From positions 1 to 21,167 of the forward strand of contig JAFJTR010000178.1 of NCBI GenBank assembly GCA_022559985.1: a stretch of 21,167 nt of DNA. Reading direction: 5' to 3'. Of the stretch, positions 9,032-18,881 are shown piece after piece (the stretch's first letter is position 1; each line of letters starts with the position of its first letter). This DNA comes from Parastagonospora avenae f. sp. tritici 18332-5. Its lineage: Eukaryota; Ascomycota; Dothideomycetes; Pleosporales; Phaeosphaeriaceae. The notes under the pieces were generated by a model, which did no database searches, was not told the DNA's origin, and saw only the letters and a program-made list of their open reading frames with translations. The translations under genes were made by a program, and so were the position numbers.

Positions 9032-10012
9032 AATGACCACCTCAGTATCAAAATCAAGTAAGGGTCGAACAAAGTGTCCACGTGATGTGTATCCTCACAT
9101 GTGCCACTGACCATGAAGTTGGAGCGGGAAAATGAATACACTGAAGTGACTCGTTAGAACGCATTCAATGAAAGTGCCACTACGGCACTTTTGTTTGAAC
9201 CGGACTCGTTAATAGAACTGCTGACCACGATTATCAATTCATTGACTTGTGTCGTGGCACTCTTCACTGCAGCGAGCAAACTCCACAACTCGGGGCACAG
9301 CAGCGTTCCTGGCTCTGCGCACACCGCAACTTGCAACCGATATGGATGCGTCTGTCGTGTAGTCTATAATATTCATTTGCAAGAGGTGTGGCGGCTTACA
9401 AGAGAACAAATCTCCGATTGCGCCTTGGAATCCTTCCGCAACGTTGGATCAATCTTGGCTTTCTTCAGCAGCACCATATATTAGAAAAAAATGCTATAAG
9501 ATCGCTACGCATACTTAGTGTCTCAAATACTTGAGGTGTGAGAGGGTGTGGAGGTGGCTCTTCACCACGCGAATGGTATTCCGAGCCTTTCAGATAAGCC
9601 CGCGTAGGATTTGCGGTTTAATATCGATATTAGTCCTTGCTGTATTCCGAACTAAGCTCCATGTATTCCTCCAGTCGTTTTCGTATACTATAGCTTTCGG
9701 CAGAAACGAATACATCCCGGATATGAATAGACATTGTTTTTGCAATGCTGGCAACGAATTTAAGTTCAGTCTAGCTTTATTCTGACACAGTATGGCTGAT
9801 TGCCACAGATTGAGAATTTGAAGGAATGTCAAACAGTCACCGTACATACTGACTCAATCGATGCATGCAATACAAAATCCCTGAAATGGTCTGGAGGGCA
9901 GAAAAGATTGCTTACAAGCTAAGAAAGGCTCTTCTTGTTTACTGGTCGCTCTCCGGGATCAATCTCTCGGACTCCGTGTGATCTTTTCTCGGCTTTCATG
10001 ACTGGCTGTGTT

Positions 10013-10026
10013 CTGCATGGATGCAG
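10013..10026. promoter_or_regulatory. Dyad CTGCAT-GG-ATGCAG upstream of P450-1
   Basis: Perfect 6-base arms around GG, about 320 bp before the P450-1 start. It shares the centre CATGGATG with the dyad at 10186. A possible binding site of a dimeric regulator; not tested. Confidence 0.3.
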
Positions 10027-10185
10027 TGTACTTCAGGCGTGCAGCGCCTAGATCCTAGTCGATGGACTACGCCTGGCGGTAAGGAATCACCCTCGCTAAG
10101 TCGATACCATCATCTGAAGTGAGTGTTACAGCTGCTGTGCATCGGTGGCTCAGATAGATATCTCGGCCGGCTGAGCTGACTTTAG

Positions 10186-10203
10186 CAATCCATGGATGGA
10201 TTG
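10186..10203. promoter_or_regulatory. Dyad CAATCCAT-GG-ATGGATTG upstream of P450-1
   Basis: Perfect 8-base arms around GG, about 145 bp before the P450-1 start. The left half with flank (AGCAATCCATGG, 10184-10195) recurs exactly at 12287-12298, upstream of P450-2. Confidence 0.35.
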
Positions 10204-10346
10204 GAGTCTCGGGGCGAAAATATTTATCGCCTACGATATGGTTACCCGCGCCGCAAGAGAATGTTGGTGTCTTAGACTCTCTGTCCTCCTATTATCTGGC
10301 TTATAATCCTTAAGCTTTTGCCACTTGTGTAGACACCCAAACGCGC

Positions 10347-12045
10347 ATGATGTCGACAAATATGGATTTCCGGCTTTTGGACTCGCTCCGCATTTCCACC
10401 ACGACTGTCAACCCTTTTACCTTGTCTGCTGTGACAAGGCAACAAATGCCAGCTGTCTTCATTATTGCCACAATCTGCTTGTCGGCCCATGTCATCTATG
10501 CTCTTCATCGATACGTGAGCTACGATGACGGATTGCCTATTGTTAACCGCAAGTTCGCGCTCGAACCACGACTATTTTCTCGCATCCGCTGGGCTTTCTG
10601 GTCTGATAAGATCTTGGATGATGCCTACAGCAAGGTGAAGTCTTCTCGCTCTGTTTTGCAAATCCCACAACTAATTTTCGCAGTACAAAGGACAGCCATA
10701 TCGTCTTGCCCGAGGAGATGCAGACATCATTATCCTCCCCGATAGTGCCATCGGAGAGCTGAACAAGCTTCCTCGAGCTGCTATCAGTTCGAGAAAATCT
10801 CACTCCTCATCTTTGACGGGCTACCTCAATGGCATGGACGTTGTGAAGGAAACAAATCACCACGTGAAGATGCTCCTCTCCCGAGTGACACCTGCTCTGC
10901 CTAGTCTGCTTGGCGATCTTATGGCTCGAGTTCAAAACACCAGCACCAATACACTTCCACAGAGCTCTGAAGAATGGAAAGCCGTTGAGCCGGTGAACAA
11001 AGTTGTCCACCTCATCAGCCAAGCTGTCACATTGACCACCTTTGGCACTCCAATCTGCGACGATCCTGCTTTGGTCCGCTTATGCTATGAACACACATTG
11101 AACAGTGAGCCTGACCGCAAATTCCTATTAGATCATATGCTGACTGTATTATTAGTCTTTTCCATCATGTTCGTCATGCGGCTGATACCCCGTTTCCTTC
11201 AGCCCGTGCTCGTATGGCTGACTCCTTTCAAATGGCGCCTGGAGCGAAGCTGGAAGAAGCTAGAAGCATTCGTTATTCCCGATGTAAAGTATCGAAAGGA
11301 GGACATAGCGACACGCTGCGCCAATCCAGATCTGATCTCTTGCATGATCAGAGAAGCAAGTACAGAGGAAGAAAAGGACCCTTTCATGCTGACTCGTCTC
11401 GTTGGCTCTGTCATTGCCGGAGGAACATATAGTTCAGCTGCGTTCATCGTCGGCGTCATCGCGGATTTAGTCAACCACCCCAAGTATCTTCAAGAGATCC
11501 AGGAAGAAATCCGCCAAGTACACGAAGATGTGCAAGGAAACTGGGACATGGCTGCTTTCAATAAGCTGGACAAACTTGATTCAGCGATGAAAGAGACGTC
11601 TCGACTGGCTCCCGGAAGCTTACTCGTGTATAGCCGGTTTATCGAACAAGACTGCATTCTCTCTACTGGTCTTCCGCTGAAGAAGGGTCAATTCATCACA
11701 ACCTCAGGACACTCCATAGCGATGGATCCAGAGGTCTTTCCAGAACCTAGGAAATATGATGCATTGAGGTCATTCCGCAATTTGGATCGCCACCTTGCTC
11801 AACCGTTCAGGAGCGTTGAAGGTAATGATCATCGCTGGGGTGCTGGTAGGTGGGCGTGTCCTGGAAGATTTATCGCCAGCATTGTGTCAAAAGTCATCCT
11901 GGTCAAGTTGTTAGATGAGTACGAGTTTGCATTCATCGGGAATAAGCGACCAGTGACCCAAGTCATGCATGAATTTGTCTTCATGAGCCCTGACGCAAAG
12001 ATGCTTGTTAGGCGGAAGAAAGTCAATTCTAGTATAGCTTATTAA
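10347..12045 (+). CDS. Cytochrome P450 monooxygenase 1 (ent-kaurene-oxidase-like)
   Basis: Model: join(10347..10634, 10684..12045), 549 aa, one 49-nt intron in phase 0 (GTGAAG...TCGCAG, with ACTAAT as branch site). An N-terminal membrane anchor lies near residues 33-52 (MPAVFIIATICLSAHVIYAL). The I-helix region reads IAGGTYSSAA instead of the textbook AGxDTT. The ExxR motif is ETSR at residues 400-403. The heme-binding loop is WGAGRWACPGRF with the Cys ligand at residue 488; the usual first Phe is replaced by Trp. The C-terminus HEFVF..PDAKMLVRRKK is typical of fungal class II P450s in the ent-kaurene-oxidase-like group (GA, indole-diterpene and related pathways). Substrate unknown. P450-2 downstream on the same strand is a distant paralogue. 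Confidence 0.92.
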
Positions 12046-12845
12046 CGCGCTTACAAATGTATACTATCAAGCGGACGCATTCCGCTCTTTCAGCTCTCCA
12101 GACTCTGCACCAAGATCTGCAAACGGTATGACAGCTTGACCTTCTGATCGTCATATGCGCGTGATCATAAATATGTACAGCGTTCTCAATGCAAGCGCTG
12201 ATACGTAACGCCGCATTCGGTATTATTTGTCATTTCTGGGTGCCCATGCAGAATCTTGCATCAACCTCAAGCATGCAGTAATCCAAAGCAATCCATGGGA
12301 GGTCAGATCACACCCGCGCCGTATGTGCCCTTTTTGTGGTACCGGCAGATAACTCCTGCACAAGCCGGATGACGAGAGATCGTTACGATGGTTTCATACG
12401 AATCACCAGGAGGCAACGGTTGCGGCGCTGTTTCCTGCTTGACTTGCGAAAGGTCCTGGCTTAGCGAGAAGAGCGATGCCGCGCGCCCTTGCGCTGGAAA
12501 TTCAGCCCAGCCCATGCACGATCTTGCTGGCAAATCAACAACCTTCCAATCTGAAAAGTCGAGCTGGACTGTTTTGGCGGGGCGCATTTGGTTTACGAAG
12601 GGTGGGTTTTCGGGGACCGTGACGGTGCCCCTTCCAGGATTCCTGTATTTTGGGCAAATGTAAGCGAGACGTTCTTGCGAAGGAGCGTGTCGATCCGTGC
12701 GCTGCCGCTGCCGCTACCGGTACGCCGCTGAGCATTTGGTGGGTCAGCACTACGGTATATCAGTCTACAGTATGAGATGTGAAAGGAAACAATCCCTTCG
12801 ATCGACACCGTTTAGAAGATCATTGACAGTAGTCTGAACTAAGAG
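12046..12845. other. Region between the two P450 genes
   Basis: 800 bp holding the end of P450-1, the promoter of P450-2 and one minus-strand open frame (12303-12712). At 12287-12298 lies AGCAATCCATGG, an exact copy of the half-site at 10184-10195. Several GCATGCA-like words cluster around 12240-12280. Confidence 0.45.
12303..12712 (-). CDS. Possible small hypothetical protein
   Basis: A minus-strand frame is open for about 136 codons, from a TAG near 12713 to TGA at 12303. Its first in-frame ATG is at 12587 (94 codons), but the codons before it (PKYRNPGRGTVTVPENPPFVNQ) also look protein-like, so an upstream exon could exist. No signal peptide, membrane segment or known motif is visible. A 91-codon plus-strand frame overlaps (12388-12663), so the coding strand is uncertain. 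It may be a relic. No function is proposed. Confidence 0.25.
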
Positions 12846-14550
12846 ATGTTTCCTGATCACCCAATTTTCGTCCATTCATTGACCTACGTCCCTGAGTATG
12901 GTACTACCATATTTTTGTGGGCATGCGCGATACCTATCATCTTGTTGTGTTTTCCCTATGATACGTTCAAAGCATGGAGAAAAGAGGACGAACAATTCGA
13001 GATTCCATTAGTTGGTCCTTGGGCAGACTATCTTCCTCGAGTCATTCTCAACGCGGCATATGCTACAAGTGCCACAAAATTGCTCCAGCGTGGCTACGAA
13101 AAGGTAGAAATCATTTCGCACTAAGAAAGCTGTTCATATTGATCGCGACGTAGTTCAAGTATCGAGCGTTTCGCATCCTACGAATCGATGGAAACATTGT
13201 CATTTTGCCTCAAGACTTGTTGGACGAGCTTAGCTCACTCCCATCGACTGTCGTAAGTCCACATGGTGCTCTGGAGAGAGACTTACTCGGGCCGCATACC
13301 GGTATTGATCTCATCCTTGAGAGCCGGCTCCATCACACCATTGTGCAGCGAAAGCTTACACCTCGACTACCTCTACTCACGCCTGCCCTAGAGAAAGAAC
13401 TGTCCTCGGCTGTAGAGGATTACTTTCCAGACTGTGACGATTGGACTGAGTTCCAGCCGTACCAGGTACTTGCGAAAGTCTCTGCAAGGATTTCTGCTAG
13501 AGCCCTCGTTGGGCCTGGTTTGTGCCGCAACAAAACTTGGCTTGACGTGTCAGTCAACTACACGGAATGCCGTAAGTCTACGACCATCTTAAGCCCATCA
13601 TACAATCAAGACTGAACCCGGAACTAGTTTTTCGCACCATCGTCGTACTCCGCATGTTTCCTGCATGGATGCACTCAACACTTCGCTATTTTCTACCTTC
13701 GTTCTGGGGTGGTAAAGGTTACTTGTTTGCCGGAAAAGCTCTACTCCGCCCTGTCATCGAGGAACTTATTCAGAAGAACAATGACGGTCTGTGGAGTCCG
13801 CAGACTACAGAGCAGGATATGAATGTCCTCAGCTGGCTCGCGGACACGGCCAAAGGCCATGACCGAGACGCAGACACTCTTGCTCACGTCGAAATTCTTC
13901 TCGCTCTAGCCTCTGTACACACGACGCTTCTCCGGATGGTCAACGTGTTGTACGATCTTACTGCAGATTCGCAGTGTTCAAGCGAGATCAAGTCGGAGAT
14001 AGCAGACTTGCAGGCTCATCAGCCAACATGGAGGCCGAGTTCGTACGATAAACTCAGAAAATTAGACAGTGTTCTGCGCGAGTCACAGCGGATGTCCCCA
14101 CCAACGACTCTTGGTATGAAGCGATTATTCAAGGAGCCTCATATCTTCTCCAATGGTTTACGCATCGAGAAAGGCACGTACGTGTGCCTTCCCATATACG
14201 CCATTGAAAACGACCCCAAGAACGCACCTGATCCTTCCACATTTGACGGTCTTCGGAACTATCGATTCCGAAAACAACTGAACGAAAGCTCAAAACGCGA
14301 GGACTATCTCTTCTCGACGCCGGAACCCACAGCCCTGAATTTTGGCTTCGGGAAGACCGCATGCCCCGGGCGCTATTTTGCTAGTCTGATCATTAAAATG
14401 GTTTTCGTGAAACTTCTAACCGAGTACGAATTCAAGTTCCTGGATGGAAAGCAAAGACCTCAGAGCATCATGATTCATGAGTTTTTGTTTTGCTGGCCTT
14501 GGCAAAAGATGCTGATCCGGCGCAAGCAGAACACAGCGGCCCCATTTTGA
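12846..14550 (+). CDS. Cytochrome P450 monooxygenase 2 (ent-kaurene-oxidase-like)
   Basis: Model: join(12846..13103, 13154..13571, 13628..14550), 532 aa. Introns are 50 nt (phase 0; GTAGAA...GACGTAG) and 56 nt (phase 1; GTAAGT...AACTAG). An N-terminal membrane segment lies near residues 18-38. The I-helix reads LASVHTT, the form usual in ent-kaurene-oxidase-like fungal P450s. ExxR is ESQR at residues 377-380. The heme loop is FGFGKTACPGRYF with the Cys ligand at residue 471. The C-terminus is HEFLF..PWQKMLIRRK. The first intron position, directly after a KRGYEK/AYSK-type Lys codon, matches that of P450-1, supporting common descent. It converges on methyltransferase 2, with only 75 bp between stop codons. 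Catalytic residues look complete; substrate unknown. Confidence 0.92.
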
Positions 14551-14625
14551 ACTTTGTTACCGGGTAGTTTAGACGCCACTATATATCGCAGAAGTCTTCA
14601 ATTGATGCGCCAAGTAACTATGTCT

Positions 14626-15633
14626 TTAAAGTGGTTTCTTGCCCACGATAGTGATGAACCCATCAACAGAAGTTACCCCATGTGCAAAGTCGTCTGTCAA
14701 TGTATCCAGATGCTTGTCTTTGAACTCGTCGACTGCTTTGCTCAGCCCCTCTTGGATGTCCATCATGGAAAGGAGATGCAATTCGTTCATTTGCGTTAAC
14801 ATGCTGTTCCTCGTCTTGATCCTATCTTCGGTGATCACATCAAGCCCGGCCTTGGTGAACTCTCGGGCAATACCGTTCACCCAACTGCAGATGCGAATTA
14901 GTATCAATCCAGAAATTGAAGGATTGAGAATACTGACAATGCGTTGTAATTGGGGAATGGATTCTTTTCCAGTGCTATGAGTGCGTTGACAGCCTCGAGA
15001 GAACGACTAGAGTTGGTACTGAGAGGCTCGAGCTCTGTCTTGTCGTGCTCGATCCACTGAATGTATCCACCGGGTTCTAATGACATTCAATGAGCCGTGC
15101 CTGCATACAAACATGATGAAAACATACTCAACAGTGTCATGGCGTTCGCCAACATAGCGTTGAGCTTTTCGGGTGGCAGAGTAAGAAATAAACGGAAGTT
15201 GATGACATCAAATTGTCCTAGCAAGTCTTTGGAGAAGGGTACAGTGATATCATGTATGCGAATCCTGAGATTGGAAGGCAACCACGCAGCAGAAGGGGTA
15301 AATCGATCAGAGATATCGAAGGCGACAACTTCTGCACGCGGACCGAATGATTCAGCAACTTCGATGGCCCATATTCTGATGTATAATGTAAGCAATTACT
15401 GGGTGTCGACATGATAGAGAGCCTCACGCTGTTTGCGTTCCCATGTCTGCAATTTGCAGCTTCTGATTACTAAGCTCGATACTTGGGTGTATTAGATAGC
15501 CAGTGAGTTGTTTTAGGAAGCAGTGGAAGTAGTTCATTCTACTATTTGTTATAACCTAACGCTTCATCATGACCATAGTTACATACTTGATAGATGTGAT
15601 GAAGCTCCTTCCTTTCATGTACTGCTCTGCCAT
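14626..15633 (-). CDS. Methyltransferase-like protein 2 (LaeA/UMTA-like, SAM motif altered)
   Basis: Model: complement(join(14626..14884, 14938..15076, 15128..15375, 15428..15541, 15587..15633)), 268 aa. Introns are 53, 51, 52 and 45 nt. Exons 3 and 4 (248 and 139 nt) are the same lengths as in methyltransferase 1, and both coding sequences total 807 nt. The start MAEQYMKGRSF fits the family, followed by RMNYFHCF and GYLIHPSI. At the SAM motif (residues 46-54) the sequence is IADMGTQTA, where methyltransferase 1 has IADLGAGTG: two of the three glycines are gone. The following AFDIS, FDVINFR and LKPGGYIQWIE are kept. The last intron uses a GTCAGT donor. The fold is probably intact, but SAM binding may be weak or lost; a non-catalytic partner or decaying copy is possible. 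Confidence 0.85.
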
Positions 15634-16402
15634 TTTGGGCCAATCAAGTGTACCGATCGATAGTGAAGCTCTTAACGCCAAAGTTACAGGTGAAGCAAGT
15701 GTACTGATTGATGGGGTTGCGAAAACTCTTCGCACAATGTATCAGTATTCCGGCCGAATTTCGTCAGACCTCAGGCCAGGCTTTTTTACCCACGATGAAG
15801 GGTGGAACAATTGAGAGATCACTGTAAGCACTTGTCCATTTTGTGGAGTGGGTGTGGAGATGCATGTGACGGGACATCTTGCGCCTGCATGTACGCGCCT
15901 ATGCGGTAGAGATTGCGCAGCCTTGACATACATTCGACGCTGATCAATGCATGTCTCGCGATGGTGCACATGCCCAGCTGAGCTCGGAGACCGAAGGAAC
16001 TGGCCCCTGGTTAAACTCTGGATATGTCAACCCTGCACCCACATGCAGGATGCGGTGCCACAACCGTCGCAGCTCATTTTGGTGACCAATCAGCACCACA
16101 CCCCACATGACTTTCCGGTCAGCCTTGGAGGTGGCTAATTTGCAGCCCATGGTCTCCCTTGCGTTCAGCGGCGTGATTGTATACATGTATCAATGATGGT
16201 GCTAATCCCGCAGGCCGGCTCTGCGCCGTAATAAGCCTTGTCCAGCTCACTTGCATGCGATAGGTATCTGAGGCGTATGACGATAACACTCGATCTTTTT
16301 TGCTTTCTTCCTCCATCTACGCATGCCCCCAAGAAATTTCCTTCGTTGCTCGCTGACCTGTTCACCTTAATCTACATTTTCTTAGAAGTATCTACCATCA
16401 AG
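15634..16402. promoter_or_regulatory. Divergent promoter region of MT2 and the MFS exporter
   Basis: 769 bp between two outward-facing start codons, so the genes may be co-regulated. No gene seen. It has an imperfect direct repeat (CAAGTGTACYGATYGAT at 15645-15661 and 15696-15712, two transitions) and several GCATG words (near 15863, 15893, 15948, 16045, 16253). Just before the MFS start is a pyrimidine-rich stretch and the context CATCAAGATGG. Confidence 0.4.
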
Positions 16403-18185
16403 ATGGCCAACGCCAGGACACACTCAGACGAGGTCGACATGAAGATCAAAGAGCATGCTAGTCAACAGCCAAAACTTGATGACGCGACTATAGATCCCGA
16501 GAACGAAGTTACCGGAATAAAACTCTTGTTGATTCACATCGGCATTTGCCTCTGCACTTTTCTAATAGGCTTAGTAATTGTTCTCGCGAAATTAGTGGTT
16601 TCACATGCTGACCTTCCTGTAGGACTTCAATGTTATTGCCACGGCAGTTCCGGTTATAACGACTCGTTTCAACTCTCTCGATGACGTTGGATGGTACGGT
16701 GCTGCGTTTTACATCGCCCTCTGCGCTTCGCAGCCTCTTGCTGGGAAGACATTCACGCTGTATCCGAAAAAGATAACCTACCTGATATATCTTGCATTCT
16801 TTGAAGTAGGCAGCTTGATCTGTGGTCTAGCGCCTAGCTCGAACGGACTGATTGCCGGCAGAGTTGTTGCTGGGTTTGGAGCATCGGGTGTTTTTGCAGG
16901 CGGATTTGTGATCCTAACGACCATCATACCGCTGCACAAGCGCGCGATATACACAGGCACGATGAGTTCCACTTTTGCAATTGCGAGCATCGTTGGACCA
17001 GTCCTTGGAGGCGCTATAACGCAACACTCTACCTGGCGCTGGATATTCCTCCTCAACCTACCTATCGGTGGCTTTGCGGCTGCATTCATATTCTTCTTCT
17101 TCCATGTAAAGCCTGCGCCTACTGAGGCGGCACCGAGGCTAGAAAAGCTCAAGGGACTTGATGCGCTCGGATTCACTCTGTTTGCTAGCTCGATCACCAT
17201 GCTACTTCTTGCGCTGCAATGGGGCGGAGTTGTTCATCCCTGGAGGTCATCGACAGTCATCGGATTGATCGTTGGATCCGCATTGATCATGAGCATCTTT
17301 ATTGCGTGGCAACTTTACCTCAAGGACACAGCGTTGATTCCGCCAAGGCTCTTCGACAACAAAAACGTTTGGCTCATTTGTGCTAGCAGTTTCTTCGTCA
17401 ATGGGCCCTTCCAAACCATTGTGTACTGGCTGCCAATCTGGTTCCAGGCCGTCCTTGGTGTTTCACCAACTGCCTCTGGTGTTCGTTATCTCCCAACTGT
17501 CATTGCGGACGTTCTAGCATCGTTCATCGGCGCTGGGATGGCAATGAAAATTGGCGTATGGAATCCCTTCCTCCTATTTGCCGAAGCGATGGTCTGTATT
17601 GGTGCAGGCCTGCTTACAACCCTACAACCTGGCATCAGCGACGGTCACTGGATCGGGTATCAGATATTCGGTGGTATAGGTTACTCTCTCGCCAGCAATA
17701 TGATAAGAATCAACCTTCTCGTCTCTATCGGCAGTCAAAGCTAACTACATTCCAGGCCCATCTAGGCATGCAGGCGTCTCTGCCTAAAGACCTTGTTCCA
17801 TTAGGTGCCACCAATCTCCTAATGATCATATCAACCAGCTGCGCCATATTCCTAGCTATAGGTCAAGCCGTGTTCCATGGACGTCTTGTGACAAACCTGG
17901 CGGAGGTCGTGTCACCAGACATGGCTGAGAAGGTCGTCTCTGTTGGTGTAACAAGTTTCAGAGATGTAGTAAGTCTTGTTGATCTCCCCAAAGTTCTGCA
18001 AGCGTATAGCGACTCCGCGACCGATGTTTTTGTAAGTCATCCGCCCCTTCGAATTGCTTTAATTAATTCTATGATAGTACATACCAGCCGTCGCCCCTGT
18101 CCTCTCCTTTATTTTAGTGGCATTTTGTAGATGGACTACAATAAAGGCGCCAGAAAAGAAGATCGAAGAAAAAGAGACTGCGTAA
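16403..18185 (+). CDS. MFS multidrug/toxin exporter (DHA14-type)
   Basis: Model: join(16403..16573, 16623..17702, 17756..18031, 18078..18185), 544 aa, the usual size for 14-TM drug:H+ antiporters. Exon 1 encodes a hydrophilic N-terminus and the start of TM1. Exon 2 has VIATAVPVITTRFNSLDDVGWYGAAF and GSLICGLAPSSNGLIAGRVVAGFGASG. It also carries antiporter motif C, IVGPVLGGAITQHSTWRWIFLLNLPIGG. Exon 3 has SLPKDLVPLGATN and GQAVFHGRL; exon 4 gives the last TM (YIPAVAPVLSFILVAF) and a basic-acidic tail. Introns 1 and 3 (49 and 46 nt) are GT-AG. Intron 2 (53 nt, branch GCTAAC, acceptor TTCCAG) begins with ATAAGA rather than GT. Without its removal the frame ends at a TAA at 17742-17744, before the last TMs. 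Likely exports the product of the neighbouring tailoring genes; substrate inferred from context only. Confidence 0.85.
17703..17755 (+). other. Intron without a GT donor in the MFS exporter
   Basis: The family alignment (LASNM then AHLGMQASLP) requires removal of exactly these 53 nt. Length, branch site and acceptor are normal for this window, but the first two bases are AT (ATAAGA) where GTAAGA would be expected. No usable GT lies nearby: the two in the interval would leave introns of 35 nt or less. Confidence 0.6.
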
Positions 18186-18195
18186 CATTTGGTGT

Positions 18196-18462
18196 TCATT
18201 GATTCGATTTCGGCGCGGTCGGAGCTGAACGGGGTTGCGCTGTGAATACCGAGAAAGCAGAGTCAATATTCTGGAGGTGCTAGCCGGGGTCATCGGCTTC
18301 GATCGAGTAAACTTCCATGGTAGCGACGAGTTTGGCATATTAGCGGATTTTGAGTGCGCAAATATGTGACTCGCGTACCAGAGCTTGACCAGGACCATAG
18401 GAAATGAACACGCCGTGAAGACGCTCAAGGTTTTCATTGATGTAACGGAAACTTTTGGTCAT
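18196..18462 (-). pseudogene. Small hypothetical reading frame with two internal stops
   Basis: One continuous minus-strand frame of 88 codons starts at ATG 18462 (MTKSFRYINENLERLHG) and ends at TGA 18196-18198. It is interrupted by TAA at 18340-18342 and TAG at 18280-18282. Sequence on both sides reads like one protein (RESHICALKIR, YAKLVATMEVYSIEADDPG, HLQNIDSAFSVF). Both stops are single C-to-T steps from Gln codons in a CpA context. Alternatively a 99-nt intron (18280-18378, donor GTACGC, acceptor GGCTAG) removes both stops in frame and leaves a 55-aa protein; its branch site would be unusually far from the acceptor. It ends 10 bp from the MFS stop (convergent). No family recognised. Confidence 0.4.
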
Positions 18463-18881
18463 ATTTATATTTAGAAAGACATTGCAACTAGAAGGACTGT
18501 GTAGAGCATTCGATTAATTGGGCATCGAGCTTGTTTCCGGCAGGATTGACCCTGTTTACTTGCATATGCGCAAGTAAGCCAATGGCGCAAGGCTGCAAGG
18601 CTATGATGTTGCTGTGTGCCGATCTTTGCAACTAGATTGTGTCTCTAGAGACGCTGCACTTGATACTCGCTGTCGCACAAGGAAGAACTGGGTCGACAAA
18701 CTGTCCTTGGGTGCTGACTACTGGACCAAGCGACCTAGAGTCCGGCGTGTCGCATTCTTCAAAGCTTTCCCGATGCTCAAGAAGCAGAAATTGAACAATA
18801 AAGTTGCAGCGCTGAGAGCAATGTATTTGTGCCCGAGCCATGGACTCGCGCTGACGCTGCAGACGCAGGGTATCTAACTCG
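18463..18881. other. Intergenic, one palindrome
   Basis: No gene I can defend. A plus-strand frame (18614-18877, 87 codons, Lys/Arg-rich) is open but resembles nothing known. The dyad TTACTTGC-ATATGC-GCAAGTAA at 18556-18577 has perfect 8-base arms and may be a regulator site. Confidence 0.4.

Larger units (their letters stand above)
8314..10346. other. Long intergenic region between MT1 and P450-1
   Basis: About 2 kb without a gene I can support; open frames are short and lack family features. It should hold the divergent promoters of MT1 (left end, with G-rich TGGTGGGG repeats near 8310-8350) and P450-1 (right end). Structures seen are an inverted repeat at 8822-8854 / 8999-9031, a tandem ACCTCTTC repeat near 8965-8990, an AT-rich patch around 9470-9800 and two dyads upstream of P450-1 listed separately. 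Confidence 0.6.
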
